Of a DNA stretch of 64,000 bases, positions 19,797-30,112 are shown one piece after another. The first letter of the stretch is position 1, and every line of letters starts with the position of its first letter. The translations under genes and the position numbers were made by a program. Source of the DNA: Nosema muscidifuracis (Eukaryota; Microsporidia; Nosematidae); contig JAIOKI010000003.1 in the NCBI GenBank assembly GCA_028335825.1, positions 310,001-374,000 of the forward strand, read 5' to 3'. The notes beneath the pieces were generated by a model, which worked only from the letters and a program-made list of their open reading frames with translations, was not told the origin of the DNA and ran no database searches.

Positions 19797-20171
19797 GTTG
19801 AATTTTTTATTATTTTTTTTCGGATTAGATTTGATTTAAAAAAATCTTATTTGTTTATTGTGACATGTGTTATAAGAAATCAAAAATTATTTTCTAATAT
19901 TTTTTATTGGATGAGTTGATGATTTTTTAGTAAATTATCTTTTTTAAATGCTTTTATTAAATTATCTTATATTTTTTAAGTAAATTATCTTATATTTTTT
20001 TAGTAAATAATCTTTTTTAATATGTTTTTTAGTAAATTATCTTATATTTTTATTGAATTATCTTATATTTTTTTGGTTAGTTAAATAACAATATTTATTC
20101 TACTTATTAAATCAAAAATCTTCTTATTTTTATTGAATGCTATTTTAATCTTTTAACACTTAATAAATTTA
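19797..20171. repeat. Spacer with TAAATTATCTTATATTTTT repeats
   Basis: From about 19925 to 20075 a unit of 20-35 bases of the form TAGTAAATTATCTTATATTT recurs about six times with drift. No gene seen. Confidence 0.7.
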
Positions 20172-20990
20172 CTATAATTTTTTCCATCTATTAAATGCTT
20201 CTTTAAAATTATCCCCATAAAATCTTAAACTATTCTCTTCTAAAATTCTTTCCATCTCTTCAATACATATTCCTTTAATTTCTCCTATTACTTCTACTAC
20301 CTGTCTAAGACAAGAAGGTTCATTTCTCTTTTTTAATACCTTAGGATAATTGTAAGTAGTTTTAATATATTTGTATCCTGCATAAGAAGCTCTAATTTTA
20401 CAATAAGGACTATCTGTTTCTACAAGTATTTGATCAACAGGAAGATTTTTCACTACTTCTAATCCTTCTTCACTTTTCATTGAACATCCATTTATTCCTA
20501 TAAAAAACCCTTTTTTAATTAAATCTTTACTTTCATCTATTGTACCTGTAAAACTGTGTATTACTCCATTTATAGAATAATCATCAAGTATTTCTAATAA
20601 GTCTCTATGACTATCCCTGGAATGTATAAAATATCTTTCACCTTGTAAATCTAGTTGCATTTTAAAAATTCTTTTTTGAGTATCTTTATCAGAATATTCT
20701 AATCTATAATAATCTAATCCACATTCTCCTATGCCTATTAGTCTTGGATTATTTAATTTAAGAATTTCTGATAAATTTTCATTGGTGTTTTTCGAATGTA
20801 ATGGATGGATACCTGCATAAGAAAATGTGTCATATTTCTCTGCTAATTGAAGAGATCTCTTAGTTGATTCTATATCTAATCCTACAAAAATAGGAAAAAC
20901 TTTATTATCTTTACATCTATCAATTATAGAATTTAGTTCTTCATCTTTAAATTGATTATCAGTTATGTTACAAGAAATATCTACAAACAT
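20172..20990 (-). CDS. TatD-family metal-dependent deoxyribonuclease
   Basis: A 272-residue protein matching TatD/TATDN1 over its full length. These TIM-barrel enzymes are 3'-5' exonucleases active in DNA repair and apoptosis-like DNA degradation. Metal-site motifs present: GIHPLHS (His), GIGECGLDYYR (Glu), FIHSRDSHRDL (His), VIHSFTGT (His) and LVETDSPYC (Asp). The first motif, usually D-x-x-x-N-x-T-D, reads DISCNITD here. The leader has ATCCTTAAAATG, a form of the CCCTTAAAATG start consensus with one C missing. Confidence 0.9.
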   Translation of the reverse strand: MFVDISCNITDNQFKDEELNSIIDRCKDNKVFPIFVGLDIESTKRSLQLAEKYDTFSYAGIHPLHSKNTNENLSEILKLNNPRLIGIGECGLDYYRLEYSDKDTQKRIFKMQLDLQGERYFIHSRDSHRDLLEILDDYSINGVIHSFTGTIDESKDLIKKGFFIGINGCSMKSEEGLEVVKNLPVDQILVETDSPYCKIRASYAGYKYIKTTYNYPKVLKKRNEPSCLRQVVEVIGEIKGICIEEMERILEENSLRFYGDNFKEAFNRWKKL

Positions 20991-21049
20991 TTTAAGGATT
21001 AAAAAATAAATTTCTATCTATTTTAGAAGAAGATGAAAATTAATTAAGT

Positions 21050-21137
21050 ATCTATCTTTATTTATCTTTATTTATCTTTATTTATCTTTATCTATTTTTA
21101 TTTATCTTTATCTATTTTTATTTATCTTTATTTATTG
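21050..21137. repeat. TTTATC/TTTATTTA microsatellite
   Basis: TTTATCTTTA and TATTTTTATTTATC units alternate about eight times between TatD and the Bfr1-like gene. Confidence 0.85.
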
Positions 21138-21230
21138 ATTTTATAACTTCACGTTTTGAGATCTCCTAATGATTTGAAATTTTTCTTTTGATTTTATTTT
21201 AAAAAAAAAATAAATTTTTTTACCCTTAAA

Positions 21231-22418
21231 ATGGAGCAAAATAAATCAATTCCAGGAACAAGACCATTCAAACAACAAATAATGGAATTACGTGGAGATC
21301 TTAGAAAAGCAGATGATCAAATAAAAGAATATGAAAGAAAAATTGAAGAAACTAAGAGGAATGATGCTAAAAATTCTCCTAAGGCTCCTTTGCTAGCAGA
21401 ACGTAAAGAACTTAATTTGATAATTAAAGAATTAAACAATAGTAGAAAAGAATGTTATGATAAGATGAATCAAATTAAAGATACTTACGGAGATGTAGGT
21501 CAGAAACAAAATGATACTAAAGGTTTTATGTCAACTGAGTCTATAGAGAAAAGATTAAAAGAAATTAATCTTGAAATGTTAAAATATCCTTGTTCTTCTC
21601 AAAAATCAAAATCTTTTGAGGATGAAATAAAAGACTTGAAGCTTAAAAAGAAAACTATTGAAATTGAACAGAAGAAACATGAAATTATGAAACAAGTACA
21701 AGACCAATATTATACATTAAAATCTACTGTAAGAGATCTTAGTAAAGAATTATCAGAGAAGAATGCTAAGATGACTGAAATTTTGAATTCTATTAAGGAA
21801 ATTGAATCTAATGAAGTTAACAAAAATCCAAATATTGAAGGATTTGAAAAGAATATTGAATCCCTTAAGATTAAGAAAGAAGAAATTAATAAGAAGATTA
21901 CTGTTAATCAAGAAGAGATAGCTAAAAAGAAAGCAGAACATGACGTATATTTACAGAAGAAGGCTATGTATGAAGCTTATGAAAAGAGAAGGACTGAGTT
22001 ACTTGATAAAATTAAGGAATTAGAGCTTAAGAAAGAGACTATGGAATCTGAGAAAGAAAAATGTGATGCATCAAAATTTGATTCAGTAATTTTTTACTTG
22101 AAAAATAAGATTAGTACAAAAGATAAGAAGAAATCTATTAAAGATGAAAAAATTTCTTTCCCTCTTGATATTGTTATGAGTCTTACACAGTTCAAGGTTT
22201 CAATTCCATCTCAGACTTCAGAAATTCCAGAAACAATTTCTCAACTCAACATGAAGAAAGAAGAATTTTTGGAAAAAGTAGAGTTAAGACGTAATGAATT
22301 AAAAGAAGAAATAGAAAAGATTGATGAGTTAATTATAAAGGAGAAGTCTTTACTTGCTGATATACCTGCTTCAGAGATAAAATTACCATCTTTTTCTACT
22401 AAGCCACGTAGCAAATAA
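21231..22418 (+). CDS. Bfr1-like coiled-coil mRNP protein
   Basis: A 395-residue, almost wholly helical Lys/Glu-rich protein. The arrangement resembles fungal Bfr1 (a polysome- and ER-associated mRNA-binding protein): an N-terminal RPFKQQIMELRGDLRKADDQI, a central SIEKRLKEINLEML...FEDEIKDLKLKK block, where the family has a conserved hairpin of the type IDxxIxxLE...EEKxLIKEI, and a C-terminal four-helix part. Other coiled-coil proteins cannot be excluded from by-eye reading. The ATG follows TTACCCTTAAA, the best form of the start consensus. An AATAAA overlaps the stop. Confidence 0.65.
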   Translation: MEQNKSIPGTRPFKQQIMELRGDLRKADDQIKEYERKIEETKRNDAKNSPKAPLLAERKELNLIIKELNNSRKECYDKMNQIKDTYGDVGQKQNDTKGFMSTESIEKRLKEINLEMLKYPCSSQKSKSFEDEIKDLKLKKKTIEIEQKKHEIMKQVQDQYYTLKSTVRDLSKELSEKNAKMTEILNSIKEIESNEVNKNPNIEGFEKNIESLKIKKEEINKKITVNQEEIAKKKAEHDVYLQKKAMYEAYEKRRTELLDKIKELELKKETMESEKEKCDASKFDSVIFYLKNKISTKDKKKSIKDEKISFPLDIVMSLTQFKVSIPSQTSEIPETISQLNMKKEEFLEKVELRRNELKEEIEKIDELIIKEKSLLADIPASEIKLPSFSTKPRSK

Positions 22419-22875
22419 ATTTCTACTTATTTAAAACGTATTTATGCTTAAAATTTATAAATTTAAATTATTTTTAAACAAACAATTTTTTATTTAATAA
22501 GTTGTAATAAAATAGAATTTATTTTATTAAGTAATTCTTAATATATGTTAACTTTTAAATTAAATGAGTAGTTATAAATATAAACCTTATTTTATTAAAT
22601 GAGTAGTTCTTCAATATAAAACTTTTTAATTAAATGAGTAGTTCTTCAATATGCAAACTTTTTAATTAGTTAAGTTCTAACAATATAAAAATTATTATAT
22701 TAAATAACTCTCAATATATGCAAACTTTTTAATTAAATAAGCTCTTAATATATGTGAACTTTTTAATTAGTTAAGTCTTATAAAAATAATTTTTAATTAT
22801 TAAGTTCTAATAACATAAACCTTTTTCATTAAACAACTCTCAATATATGCAAACTTTTTAGTTAAAATTTCTTTA
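22419..22875. repeat. Spacer of degenerate 35-45-bp tandem repeats
   Basis: Repeats of AATTAAATGAGTAGTTCT, then CAATATATGCAAACTTTTTA, recur about ten times up to the septin stop codon. Confidence 0.8.
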
Positions 22876-23679
22876 TTAAGAAGTTATCTTATTTTCCAAT
22901 ACACCTGCTCTATAAAGCTCATACAATTCACTCCCTGTAAAATCTATCAAAATATTAAGATGAGTCCCTAATAAGATTTCTTTAAGTATAGCAAAATCAC
23001 AATGATCAGCATTATCAATTTCTACTGTTCCCCATTTAAATTTACGAACTCTGCTTTCAACATTCTCATTATCACTTGATACTATATTAAAAGGAATATA
23101 ATTATTCAAACTCTGATCTTTATCAATCCTTTCATAATAATCTTGATGTTCGAAATCAAATACCTTTATGTTATTATCATGTATCTGATTATTAATTATA
23201 ATCTTCATCTCATTCTTCTCATTATCACATAATCCATCTGATTTACTGATGACTGGTATAATATTTACTAAATGATCAATCTTCTTTAGAAATTGTATAT
23301 CATTTTGCCTAAGGCCTTTTGTAGTAGCTGGTATAAAATAGAGAAGACAGTGAATACGTGGATCTTCAAAAGATGGATCTCTTCGTATTTTGGATTCTTC
23401 TTCAATAAATGTATCAAACTGTAATTTAATAAAGTTGATTATATTGTTCTGTACATCAGAATCATTAAGACCACTTCCAAATCCTGGTGTTTCTACTAAA
23501 CTGATTTTTTGAGATACACCTTCACAATCAACATTTAACATGAAAAGATTTATATCAGTAGAAGATGATAATGGGACTATGTTGTTGTTGAATAATGTGT
23601 TAAAAAATGATGATTTTCCTGTACCTTTGTATCCTGCTGCCATTATGCTAAATCTTCTGTTTTTTCTTTTTAACATCAT
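22876..23679 (-). CDS. Septin (GTP-binding cytoskeletal protein)
   Basis: Septins form filaments at the cell cortex and division site. The P-loop is GYKGTGKSS (16-24), switch II is ETPGFG in place of DTPGFG, and the G4 motif is SKSDGL in place of AKAD. The septin unique element at the C-terminal side (KFKWGTVEIDNADHCDFAILKEIL) identifies the family against other GTPases. At 267 residues it lacks the C-terminal coiled coil, so it resembles the Cdc10/SEPT3 type. There is no CCC motif upstream. Microsporidia keep only a few septins. Confidence 0.93.
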   Translation of the reverse strand: MMLKRKNRRFSIMAAGYKGTGKSSFFNTLFNNNIVPLSSSTDINLFMLNVDCEGVSQKISLVETPGFGSGLNDSDVQNNIINFIKLQFDTFIEEESKIRRDPSFEDPRIHCLLYFIPATTKGLRQNDIQFLKKIDHLVNIIPVISKSDGLCDNEKNEMKIIINNQIHDNNIKVFDFEHQDYYERIDKDQSLNNYIPFNIVSSDNENVESRVRKFKWGTVEIDNADHCDFAILKEILLGTHLNILIDFTGSELYELYRAGVLENKITS

Positions 23680-24158
23680 GTTTTGTTTATTTCATAGAAA
23701 TTAATTTATTTGAAAACTTGAAACGTAAACGAAAAAGTCACAAGTTTTTTAAATTTAAAGGAATATTGTTTGAAGAATGAAATATTTTTAGAAGGATAAT
23801 AGGTTTGTAAACTAAAAATTTTAGAAGAAATATTTTTTGAAGAATGAAATATTTAATTTACCAAAAATATTTTTCTAAGAACTAATAGGTTTGTAAACTA
23901 AAAATTTAAATAAGAAATAATATATTTAAATTTAAAGAAGAAATATTGTTTGAAGAATGAAATATTTAATTTACCAAAAATAGATTTAAATTTACAAAAA
24001 TATTTTTAGAAGAAATAATAGGTTTGTAAACTAATAATTTAAATAAGAAATAATAGATTTAAATTTATTGAAAAAATATTGATTAAAAAATAGATTTAAT
24101 TTATAAAAAATTAAAACGAATAATCTTTTAATAAATTTTCTTCTTTTACTAATTTAAT
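23680..24158. repeat. Spacer of tandem repeats, about 100-bp unit
   Basis: The segments TTGTTTGAAGAATGAAATAT and AATAGGTTTGTAAACTAA alternate three times from 23760 to 24060, giving a compound unit of roughly 100 bases. No gene seen. Confidence 0.8.
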
Positions 24159-24743
24159 TTATTTTCTAAGTTTTAATAAAGAAATTATCACAAGTCCACC
24201 TGATTCTATAAAAAATAATAAGACTACACTTTTTTCTATTAAAGATCTCAAACTAAGAGACATTTGATATAGAACATTAAAACATCCTACACTATTTGAT
24301 TCACAAGTTAACCCAGGTCTATCATCTTTATCTCTGAACCCACAACATTTAAATTTTCTTTGTACGAAATCTCTTTGATACATATTCATATTATCCCACA
24401 TATTTTCACCCCAAACAGCACTTTTTTCTGGAAGCATAGAGCTCTTTATAGATATTACTATCTGTATATTTAATAAAATAACTGTTAGAAAAATAAATAA
24501 AAAAAGTCTTAATTTTCTTTTAGAATTAATAGCTTGGAATCCTACCAAAGAAGAAATAAAAGAGAATACTGACATCGATATCATCATAATAAGAGTTTTT
24601 ATCTTTAAATTAAATAAGTCATGTCCTTTATAATATACAGTAAGTGATATTATACTAAAACATATTGATGATATAAAGACTATCGTCTGAATGAGAACAA
24701 AAGATATCTTTAGAATTTTCTTTACTCCATTTCTGTGACGCAT
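24159..24743 (-). CDS. Tetraspanin-like membrane protein
   Basis: A 194-residue protein with four hydrophobic segments (about 10-36, 49-70, 79-99 and 168-190). Between the third and fourth lies a loop with the tetraspanin signature CCG (133-135) and two further cysteines (147 and 154), giving the minimal four-cysteine pattern of the large extracellular loop. Tetraspanins organise membrane microdomains. The loop (about 65 residues) is short. No CCC motif before the start; it is divergent from the TBC gene with 194 bases between them. Family call rests on topology plus the CCG motif. Confidence 0.68.
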   Translation of the reverse strand: MRHRNGVKKILKISFVLIQTIVFISSICFSIISLTVYYKGHDLFNLKIKTLIMMISMSVFSFISSLVGFQAINSKRKLRLFLFIFLTVILLNIQIVISIKSSMLPEKSAVWGENMWDNMNMYQRDFVQRKFKCCGFRDKDDRPGLTCESNSVGCFNVLYQMSLSLRSLIEKSVVLLFFIESGGLVIISLLKLRK

Positions 24744-24937
24744 TTATTTATTTACATATCTTTATTTTGTTATCAAAGTAAAACAATGTTTCAGTTATAG
24801 AATAGAGCTTATTAAGTAAATTAAAATATTTTTATATAAATTAAATTTAACTATTGTTTTTAATATAATAATTGTTATATTAAAAAATGGATTTTTGTTT
24901 TAAAAATAAAATAAATAAAAATATCTTTTCATAACAA

Positions 24938-25864
24938 ATGAAAAATGAACAAGACATCTCAAAAAACTACAATAAATCTTTAAAAAATGAACAAGTACTC
25001 TGTACAAATGAATATGGATTTATTACAGAACAATTTAAAAGTACAGTTGAAATATCAGCACAGAGCTTGAAATTTAAGTGGTACGAAATAATTGAGAAAT
25101 ACCAAAATGATTATAAAAAATATAGACAAAGCAGAAATGTCTTAAAAATTATAAGATATGGCATACCAATATCTCTTAAATATACTCTTTGGAAAATATT
25201 TACTAATAAAAGTTTTACGCACGAATACGATATATTGAAAAATACACCTAGCGAATATTCTCATCAAATTCATGTCGATGTACAACGAACATTTAGAACA
25301 CATTTCTTGTTCTTTAAACCTTATGGAAGAGGTCAATCTGAATTGTTTAATATTTTAATAGCATTTTCTAATTACATGCCAAATATAGGGTATTGTCAAG
25401 GGATGTCAAACTTTGCAGCTATTCTTCTTATGTATTTCCCTGAAGAAGAAGCATTTGAAATGATGGTAAATGTTATAAAAAAAAATAAATTAGAAACACT
25501 TTTTGATAAATCACTTAGTAAGATCACTAAAATACAAAATTTACAAATAGAATTATTTAAATTAATCATACCAGATGTACTAAATCATCTATTAGAAAAT
25601 AATATAGACATTAGTGTTTATGCTATAAGCTGGTATTTAACACTTTTTACAAGATTTGATATCAAATATGTTTTAAGATTTTGGGATTTATTTTTGTATT
25701 TGGATTTTAGTATTTTTTTATTTATTTCCACGTCAATAATCAAATTCTTTAGAGATATTATTTTAGATTTGAAGAGTGAACAATTAGTAGAATTTATGGG
25801 TAAGATTGATACATTTGAAATGGATATTGAATCAATAATATATAATGCTCTTAAGTATGCATAG
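24938..25864 (+). CDS. TBC-domain Rab GTPase-activating protein
   Basis: A 308-residue protein with a complete TBC domain. The arginine finger lies in IHVDVQRTF (the I-x-x-D-x-x-R motif) and the glutamine finger in IGYCQGMSNFAA (the YCQGM motif). Further motifs are YAISWYLTLFTR and VLRFWDLFL. Both catalytic fingers are present, so it should be an active GAP for a Rab/Ypt protein; the target cannot be read. There is no CCC motif at the start, as for its divergent neighbour. Confidence 0.93.
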   Translation: MKNEQDISKNYNKSLKNEQVLCTNEYGFITEQFKSTVEISAQSLKFKWYEIIEKYQNDYKKYRQSRNVLKIIRYGIPISLKYTLWKIFTNKSFTHEYDILKNTPSEYSHQIHVDVQRTFRTHFLFFKPYGRGQSELFNILIAFSNYMPNIGYCQGMSNFAAILLMYFPEEEAFEMMVNVIKKNKLETLFDKSLSKITKIQNLQIELFKLIIPDVLNHLLENNIDISVYAISWYLTLFTRFDIKYVLRFWDLFLYLDFSIFLFISTSIIKFFRDIILDLKSEQLVEFMGKIDTFEMDIESIIYNALKYA

Positions 25865-26620
25865 AAATATGATTATTTATTAGTTAATAAGAAATTAAAT
25901 TAACATAATTTTAATTTATACTAAATCTGTTTTTAATTTACAAACCAGAAAAAAATGATTAATTATTAAAATATAATATCAATTATAAACTAAAGTAGTC
26001 AGTAATTGTTAAAAATTAAAGTAGTCAATAATAATTTAAAATTAAAGTAGTCAGTAATTGTTTAAAATTAAAGTAGTTAATAATTGTTTAAAATTAAAGT
26101 AGTCAATAATTGTTTAAAACTAAAATAATATATCATTAAATATATGAACAAATAATAATAGCAAATACATCAAAAATGTAATAGCAAATATAAAATAATA
26201 TATTAACAAATATAAAATAATATATGAACAAATAATAATAGCAAATACAAAATAATATATTAGAAATCCAATATTAATTATTTTTAATTTAAAATATAAT
26301 TTCTAAATAAAATATTACAAGATCAGTTACCAAAAATTTAATTAAATTTTAAACAAAATTGATAACTTAATATTAAGTTTAAATATAAAATTATAAATTA
26401 TTTTTTATTTGATATTTTTCTATATATATCAGTTACAAAATATTTAATTAAATGTATCCTGATCAGTATTTAAGTACATTCAGTTAATAAATAAAAAACA
26501 AGAATTTTCATTTAGAAATCATTTAAAAATTATTTTGAAATAATTTTAAATTGTTGATTAATTTAAAATGAGAATTACAAATATTATATCAAAAAAAATA
26601 TCATATTTTTTATATTGTAA
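25865..26620. repeat. Spacer with two tandem repeat families
   Basis: From 25990 to 26125 the unit TAATTGTTTAAAATTAAAGT recurs five to six times (about 27 bases each). From 26140 to 26265 a second unit, containing GAACAAATAATAATAGCAAA, recurs about three times. Confidence 0.8.
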
Positions 26621-26870
26621 AATGTGATACTGGACTTTCTGTTACTTTTGTTTGGGATGAGTCATCAATATTTTCAACAATAATGTATTTACAAACATAA
26701 TTTTGCTATATTTTTAAATTGTTTTTAAATTATTTTTGATTAGAAGTGTGTAGAAGATTTCTAATATAAAAAAATTGTTCTTTGTTTGTTTGTTTAGCTT
26801 GATTGCAAATTTTTGAGTTGTTTGATTTATTAATATTTTAGGTTATAAAGATAAACAATTATCCCTTAAA
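26621..26870 (+). promoter_or_regulatory. Upstream region of the Myb gene
   Basis: About 250 bases somewhat richer in G+C than the spacer before them, ending in ATTATCCCTTAAAATGG, which holds the start motif. I see no further defined element; a small RNA cannot be excluded. Confidence 0.35.
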
Positions 26871-27449
26871 ATGGAGGAATCATCAAGCAATGAGAGTAAA
26901 ATAATTAAAGGACCCTGGACTAAAGAAGAGGATCAAAAATTGCTTGGTCTTATTAGTAAGCATTCACCTAAGAATTGGTCTTTCATATCTAAGAAGATGG
27001 AAACTAGAATGGGTAAGCAGTGTAGGGAAAGATGGCATAATCACCTGAATCCTAATATAAGTAAAACACCATTTTCAGATGAAGAAGACTTCAAGATAGT
27101 CGAATTACATAAAAAATACGGAAATAGATGGTCAGAAATCGCAAAACATTTACCAGGTAGAACAGATAATGCTATTAAGAATTACTGGAATAGTACTATA
27201 CAAAGAAGAGTACAAAGAGATAAGAGAAATAGTATGTTTAGTACTATTGAACAGTATAATAAAAGTATAGCGAAAGGTAGAGAAATGTTTTCATATCTTA
27301 GTCAAGTATCAAATCACAAGAATGGAAGAAGTAACAGTGTTACGTTTGGAGTTAAAGAATCTCGACGTGTCGAAGAAGATTATGAGATGGATGAACTTGA
27401 CGAAATTGCAAGTCGAGCTCTACTAAAACTTCAATCAACTTTTAATTAA
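26871..27449 (+). CDS. R2R3-type Myb transcription factor
   Basis: A 192-residue protein with two Myb repeats. The first runs from about residue 14 ([15 protein letters not shown]...NWSFISKKM...[12 protein letters not shown]). The second runs from about 66 ([39 protein letters not shown]). All structural Trp/Phe positions are present, with the usual F in place of the first W of R3. The match to c-Myb/plant R2R3 repeats is strong, so it should bind an AACNG-type site. The tail is short and without a recognised activation domain. An ATTAAA overlaps the stop codon. Confidence 0.93.
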   Translation: MEESSSNESKIIKGPWTKEEDQKLLGLISKHSPKNWSFISKKMETRMGKQCRERWHNHLNPNISKTPFSDEEDFKIVELHKKYGNRWSEIAKHLPGRTDNAIKNYWNSTIQRRVQRDKRNSMFSTIEQYNKSIAKGREMFSYLSQVSNHKNGRSNSVTFGVKESRRVEEDYEMDELDEIASRALLKLQSTFN

Positions 27450-27485
27450 ATGTTCATTCTTATAAAAATTTTATTATAAATTAAA

Positions 27486-27733
27486 TTATTATATTATTGT
27501 TATATTATTATTATATTATTATATTGTTATATTATTGTTATATTATTGTTATATTATTATATTATTATATTATTATTATATTATTATATTATTATTATAT
27601 TATTATATTATTATATTATTATATTATTATATTATTATATTATTATATTATTATATTGTTATATTATTATATTGTTATATTATTATTATATTGTTATATT
27701 GTTATATTATTATTATATTATTGTTATTATATA
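27486..27733. repeat. (ATT)n/(TATTAT)n microsatellite
   Basis: About 250 bases of TTATTATAT and TTGTTATAT units without interruption. The several open frames across it are translated repeats (Tyr/Ile/Leu only), not genes. Confidence 0.97.
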
Positions 27734-28970
27734 TGGAATTTTATCTTTATATTTAAAAAATTATATCATCGGCTATAAAATTATATCATTGAATATAAAA
27801 ATTTATCATTGACCATGGATTTTTATTTTTATCTACTTAATCTATATTAAATAAAGATACTATTATTAGATATTAATTTATTAAATTATTAGCTTCTTAA
27901 TTATCATATTATATATGAAAATTATTGTATTAGTTTACATTTTAATTAAATAAAAATTTTTATTTAATTAAAAGAATTCACTTAAAAATATCACTAAACT
28001 AAAAATTATGAAAAGTTGTCTTAAAATTCAATTTTAGATAATTTATAATGACCTATGATTTAGAACTAAGATTTATTTTGATATACACTTTTATAACACA
28101 ATTTTTACTTTGATAAAATAATTTATTTTTCTAAACATTATTTTTAATTTATTATTATTATATTAAAATATTTGTTTAGCACAATAATTAAAAAAATAAG
28201 AGATTTTCAAATTTGAGAATTAATTTAAGACATTTATCAAATAAAGAGTTTTTAATAAAATATTCTTATATTTCTAATCAATTAGATATTTTCATGTCAT
28301 ACTTTATAAACAAATAATTATATTTTCTTGATATTCTTATTCATGTTGTTTTTATCTAATAATTTAATTTATATTTTTTTCTTAGATTAATATTCTCTTT
28401 TTAAAATTTTTTACATATTAATTAAAAATAAAGAGAAGTGTCAATGAAGAGAATTATAAGATTAAGATACTTGAAAAGGAAATCAAAATCTGTTTATAAG
28501 TAAATGATCTTCTCCTAAATAAATAAAATAAATATTTTTCCTAGTTAATTTGCTGTTCTTTTATTTTAATATAAATTAAAGACTTTCTTAATTAATTTAC
28601 TTATCTTCTCCTAAATAAATAAATTATAGAACTTTTTAATTAACTTCCTGATCTTCTTCTATTTTAATATAAAATAAATAATTTTTCCTAATTAATTTAC
28701 TGATCTTCTTCTATTTTAATATAAAATAAATAATTTTTCCTAATTAATTTACTGATCTTCTCCTAAATAAATAAATTATAAGACTTTTTAATTAATTTAC
28801 TGATCTTCTCCTAAATAAATAAATTAAATATTTTTCTTAACTTAATTAAGAATAAAAAAGATAAATTTTTTTTCTATAATTCTTTATTAAGATTTTAGTA
28901 GACTAATTATTTTTTTTAGTATCTTTATTAGTCAATAAGAAGAAAAAAATATTAGACATTTTTTATTATT
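27734..28970. repeat. A+T-rich spacer with a tandem repeat near its right end
   Basis: From 28500 to 28830 a unit of about 55 bases (TTAATTTACTGATCTTCTCC then TAAATAAATAAATTA) is repeated five to six times with drift. The rest holds no gene I can support. Confidence 0.75.
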
Positions 28971-29336
28971 TTAAGATACTATATATGAAATTTGATCATT
29001 AATAATTGGTATATCAATACCATCTGTAAATTCCATAAGATTTTCTACATAACATTCTATTACGTCATCATCACCATTACTTTCATTTTTAACATCATCT
29101 ATTTCTTTAAAAAGTCTAAAAGTAAATTTTTCAAGTCTTATAGCTTCATTCCAATACAAAGATTCTGAAATTGATGAGTCTCTAACTTTTCTAAATAAAG
29201 AAATTAGAAATTTTTTTATATTTGGAAGAGTTTTTATTTTTAATTTTCTTATATCGTATATGGAAGGAGACATCTGATTAGAAAAAAGATTGAAAGTGTC
29301 TTCTGAAGCAAGAATTTCTAAAATTCTATTTATCAT
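28971..29336 (-). CDS. Hypothetical protein, 121 residues
   Basis: I do not recognise it. It looks helical and acidic towards the C-terminus, with the block SPSIYDIRKLKIKTLPNIKK and a Leu/Phe-rich helix EAIRLEKFTFRLFKEIDD. No signal peptide or membrane helix. The start is well supported by TTACCCTGAGATG. It is divergent from the proteasome alpha-6 gene with only 43 bases between the start codons, so both are probably fired from one short promoter region. Confidence 0.65.
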   Translation of the reverse strand: MINRILEILASEDTFNLFSNQMSPSIYDIRKLKIKTLPNIKKFLISLFRKVRDSSISESLYWNEAIRLEKFTFRLFKEIDDVKNESNGDDDVIECYVENLMEFTDGIDIPIINDQISYIVS

Positions 29337-29379
29337 CTCAGGGTAAAAAAAATAAAATTTAAAAAAATAAGCCCTTGTT

Positions 29380-30069
29380 ATGAACTCACAAACAGATTAT
29401 ACGAATTATATTATTTACAATCCTGAAGGAAAAATAAAACAACTTGAATTTATAAATAATACAGTACAACTTGGGAATACAGTAGTAGCTCTTAAAAATG
29501 ATAATTATGGGGTATTTATTACTTATAATGAAAGAAGGTCAAAATTGTCAGAACAACAGAAAAAAATATTTGAAATTGACAACAAAACTTTGTTCAGCTT
29601 TAGTGGAATAACCAATGATGGTACAAAAATTGTAAAATATTTGAAAAATAGTACTGTATATGAAAAAGTAAGAAAAGAAAGAAGAATTCATCCTATACAC
29701 GTATTTGATGAATTGAATTATGACGCTAGTCTTAGAACTTTAACAAATAATAACAGATTATATGGAGTACAAGGACTTCTACTTACAGATTATGATGGAA
29801 TAAGTTTAGTTATGTTTGATCCAAAAGGATCTTCTAAAGAAGTAAGAGGTATGAGTATAGGTAATAGATCTCAATCTTGTAGAACAGTTTTAGAAGATGA
29901 ATGTTTAAATTTTGAATCTTATGATTTAAAAAAATTAATTAATCTTGGACTTAAGTCTTTAAAAAATGCTTATCCAGACACAGGAGTGTTAACTTCTAAT
30001 AATGTAGACATTTGGGTATTAGAAAAAAACAAAGAAGTTACCCAATTGAATTCTGAAGATTTTTTTTAA
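29380..30069 (+). CDS. PRE5: 20S proteasome subunit alpha-6 (Pre5/PSMA1)
   Basis: The N-terminal signature of alpha subunits is present but divergent (YIIYNPEGKIKQLEFINNTV). Within the alpha family, RGMSIGNRSQSCRTVLE matches the AMSIGARSQSARTYLE of alpha-6, and HQKKI-like QQKKIFEIDNKTLFSFSGIT follows the same subunit. Being an alpha subunit it carries no catalytic threonine. Start supported by AGCCCTTGTTATG. An AATAAA overlaps the stop. Confidence 0.88.
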   Translation: MNSQTDYTNYIIYNPEGKIKQLEFINNTVQLGNTVVALKNDNYGVFITYNERRSKLSEQQKKIFEIDNKTLFSFSGITNDGTKIVKYLKNSTVYEKVRKERRIHPIHVFDELNYDASLRTLTNNNRLYGVQGLLLTDYDGISLVMFDPKGSSKEVRGMSIGNRSQSCRTVLEDECLNFESYDLKKLINLGLKSLKNAYPDTGVLTSNNVDIWVLEKNKEVTQLNSEDFF

Positions 30070-30112
30070 TAAACATTTAAATGTAAAGGAGTTTAATCAG
30101 TTGATTATTTTA

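Noticed and set aside
26621-26870. Possible small RNA in the G+C-richer stretch before the Myb gene
   Set aside because: No stable nested stems, no box motifs and no terminator that I can see; kept only as upstream region.
27497-27812. Three overlapping plus-strand open frames
   Set aside because: They are translations of the ATT microsatellite and contain almost only Tyr, Ile and Leu; no start motif.
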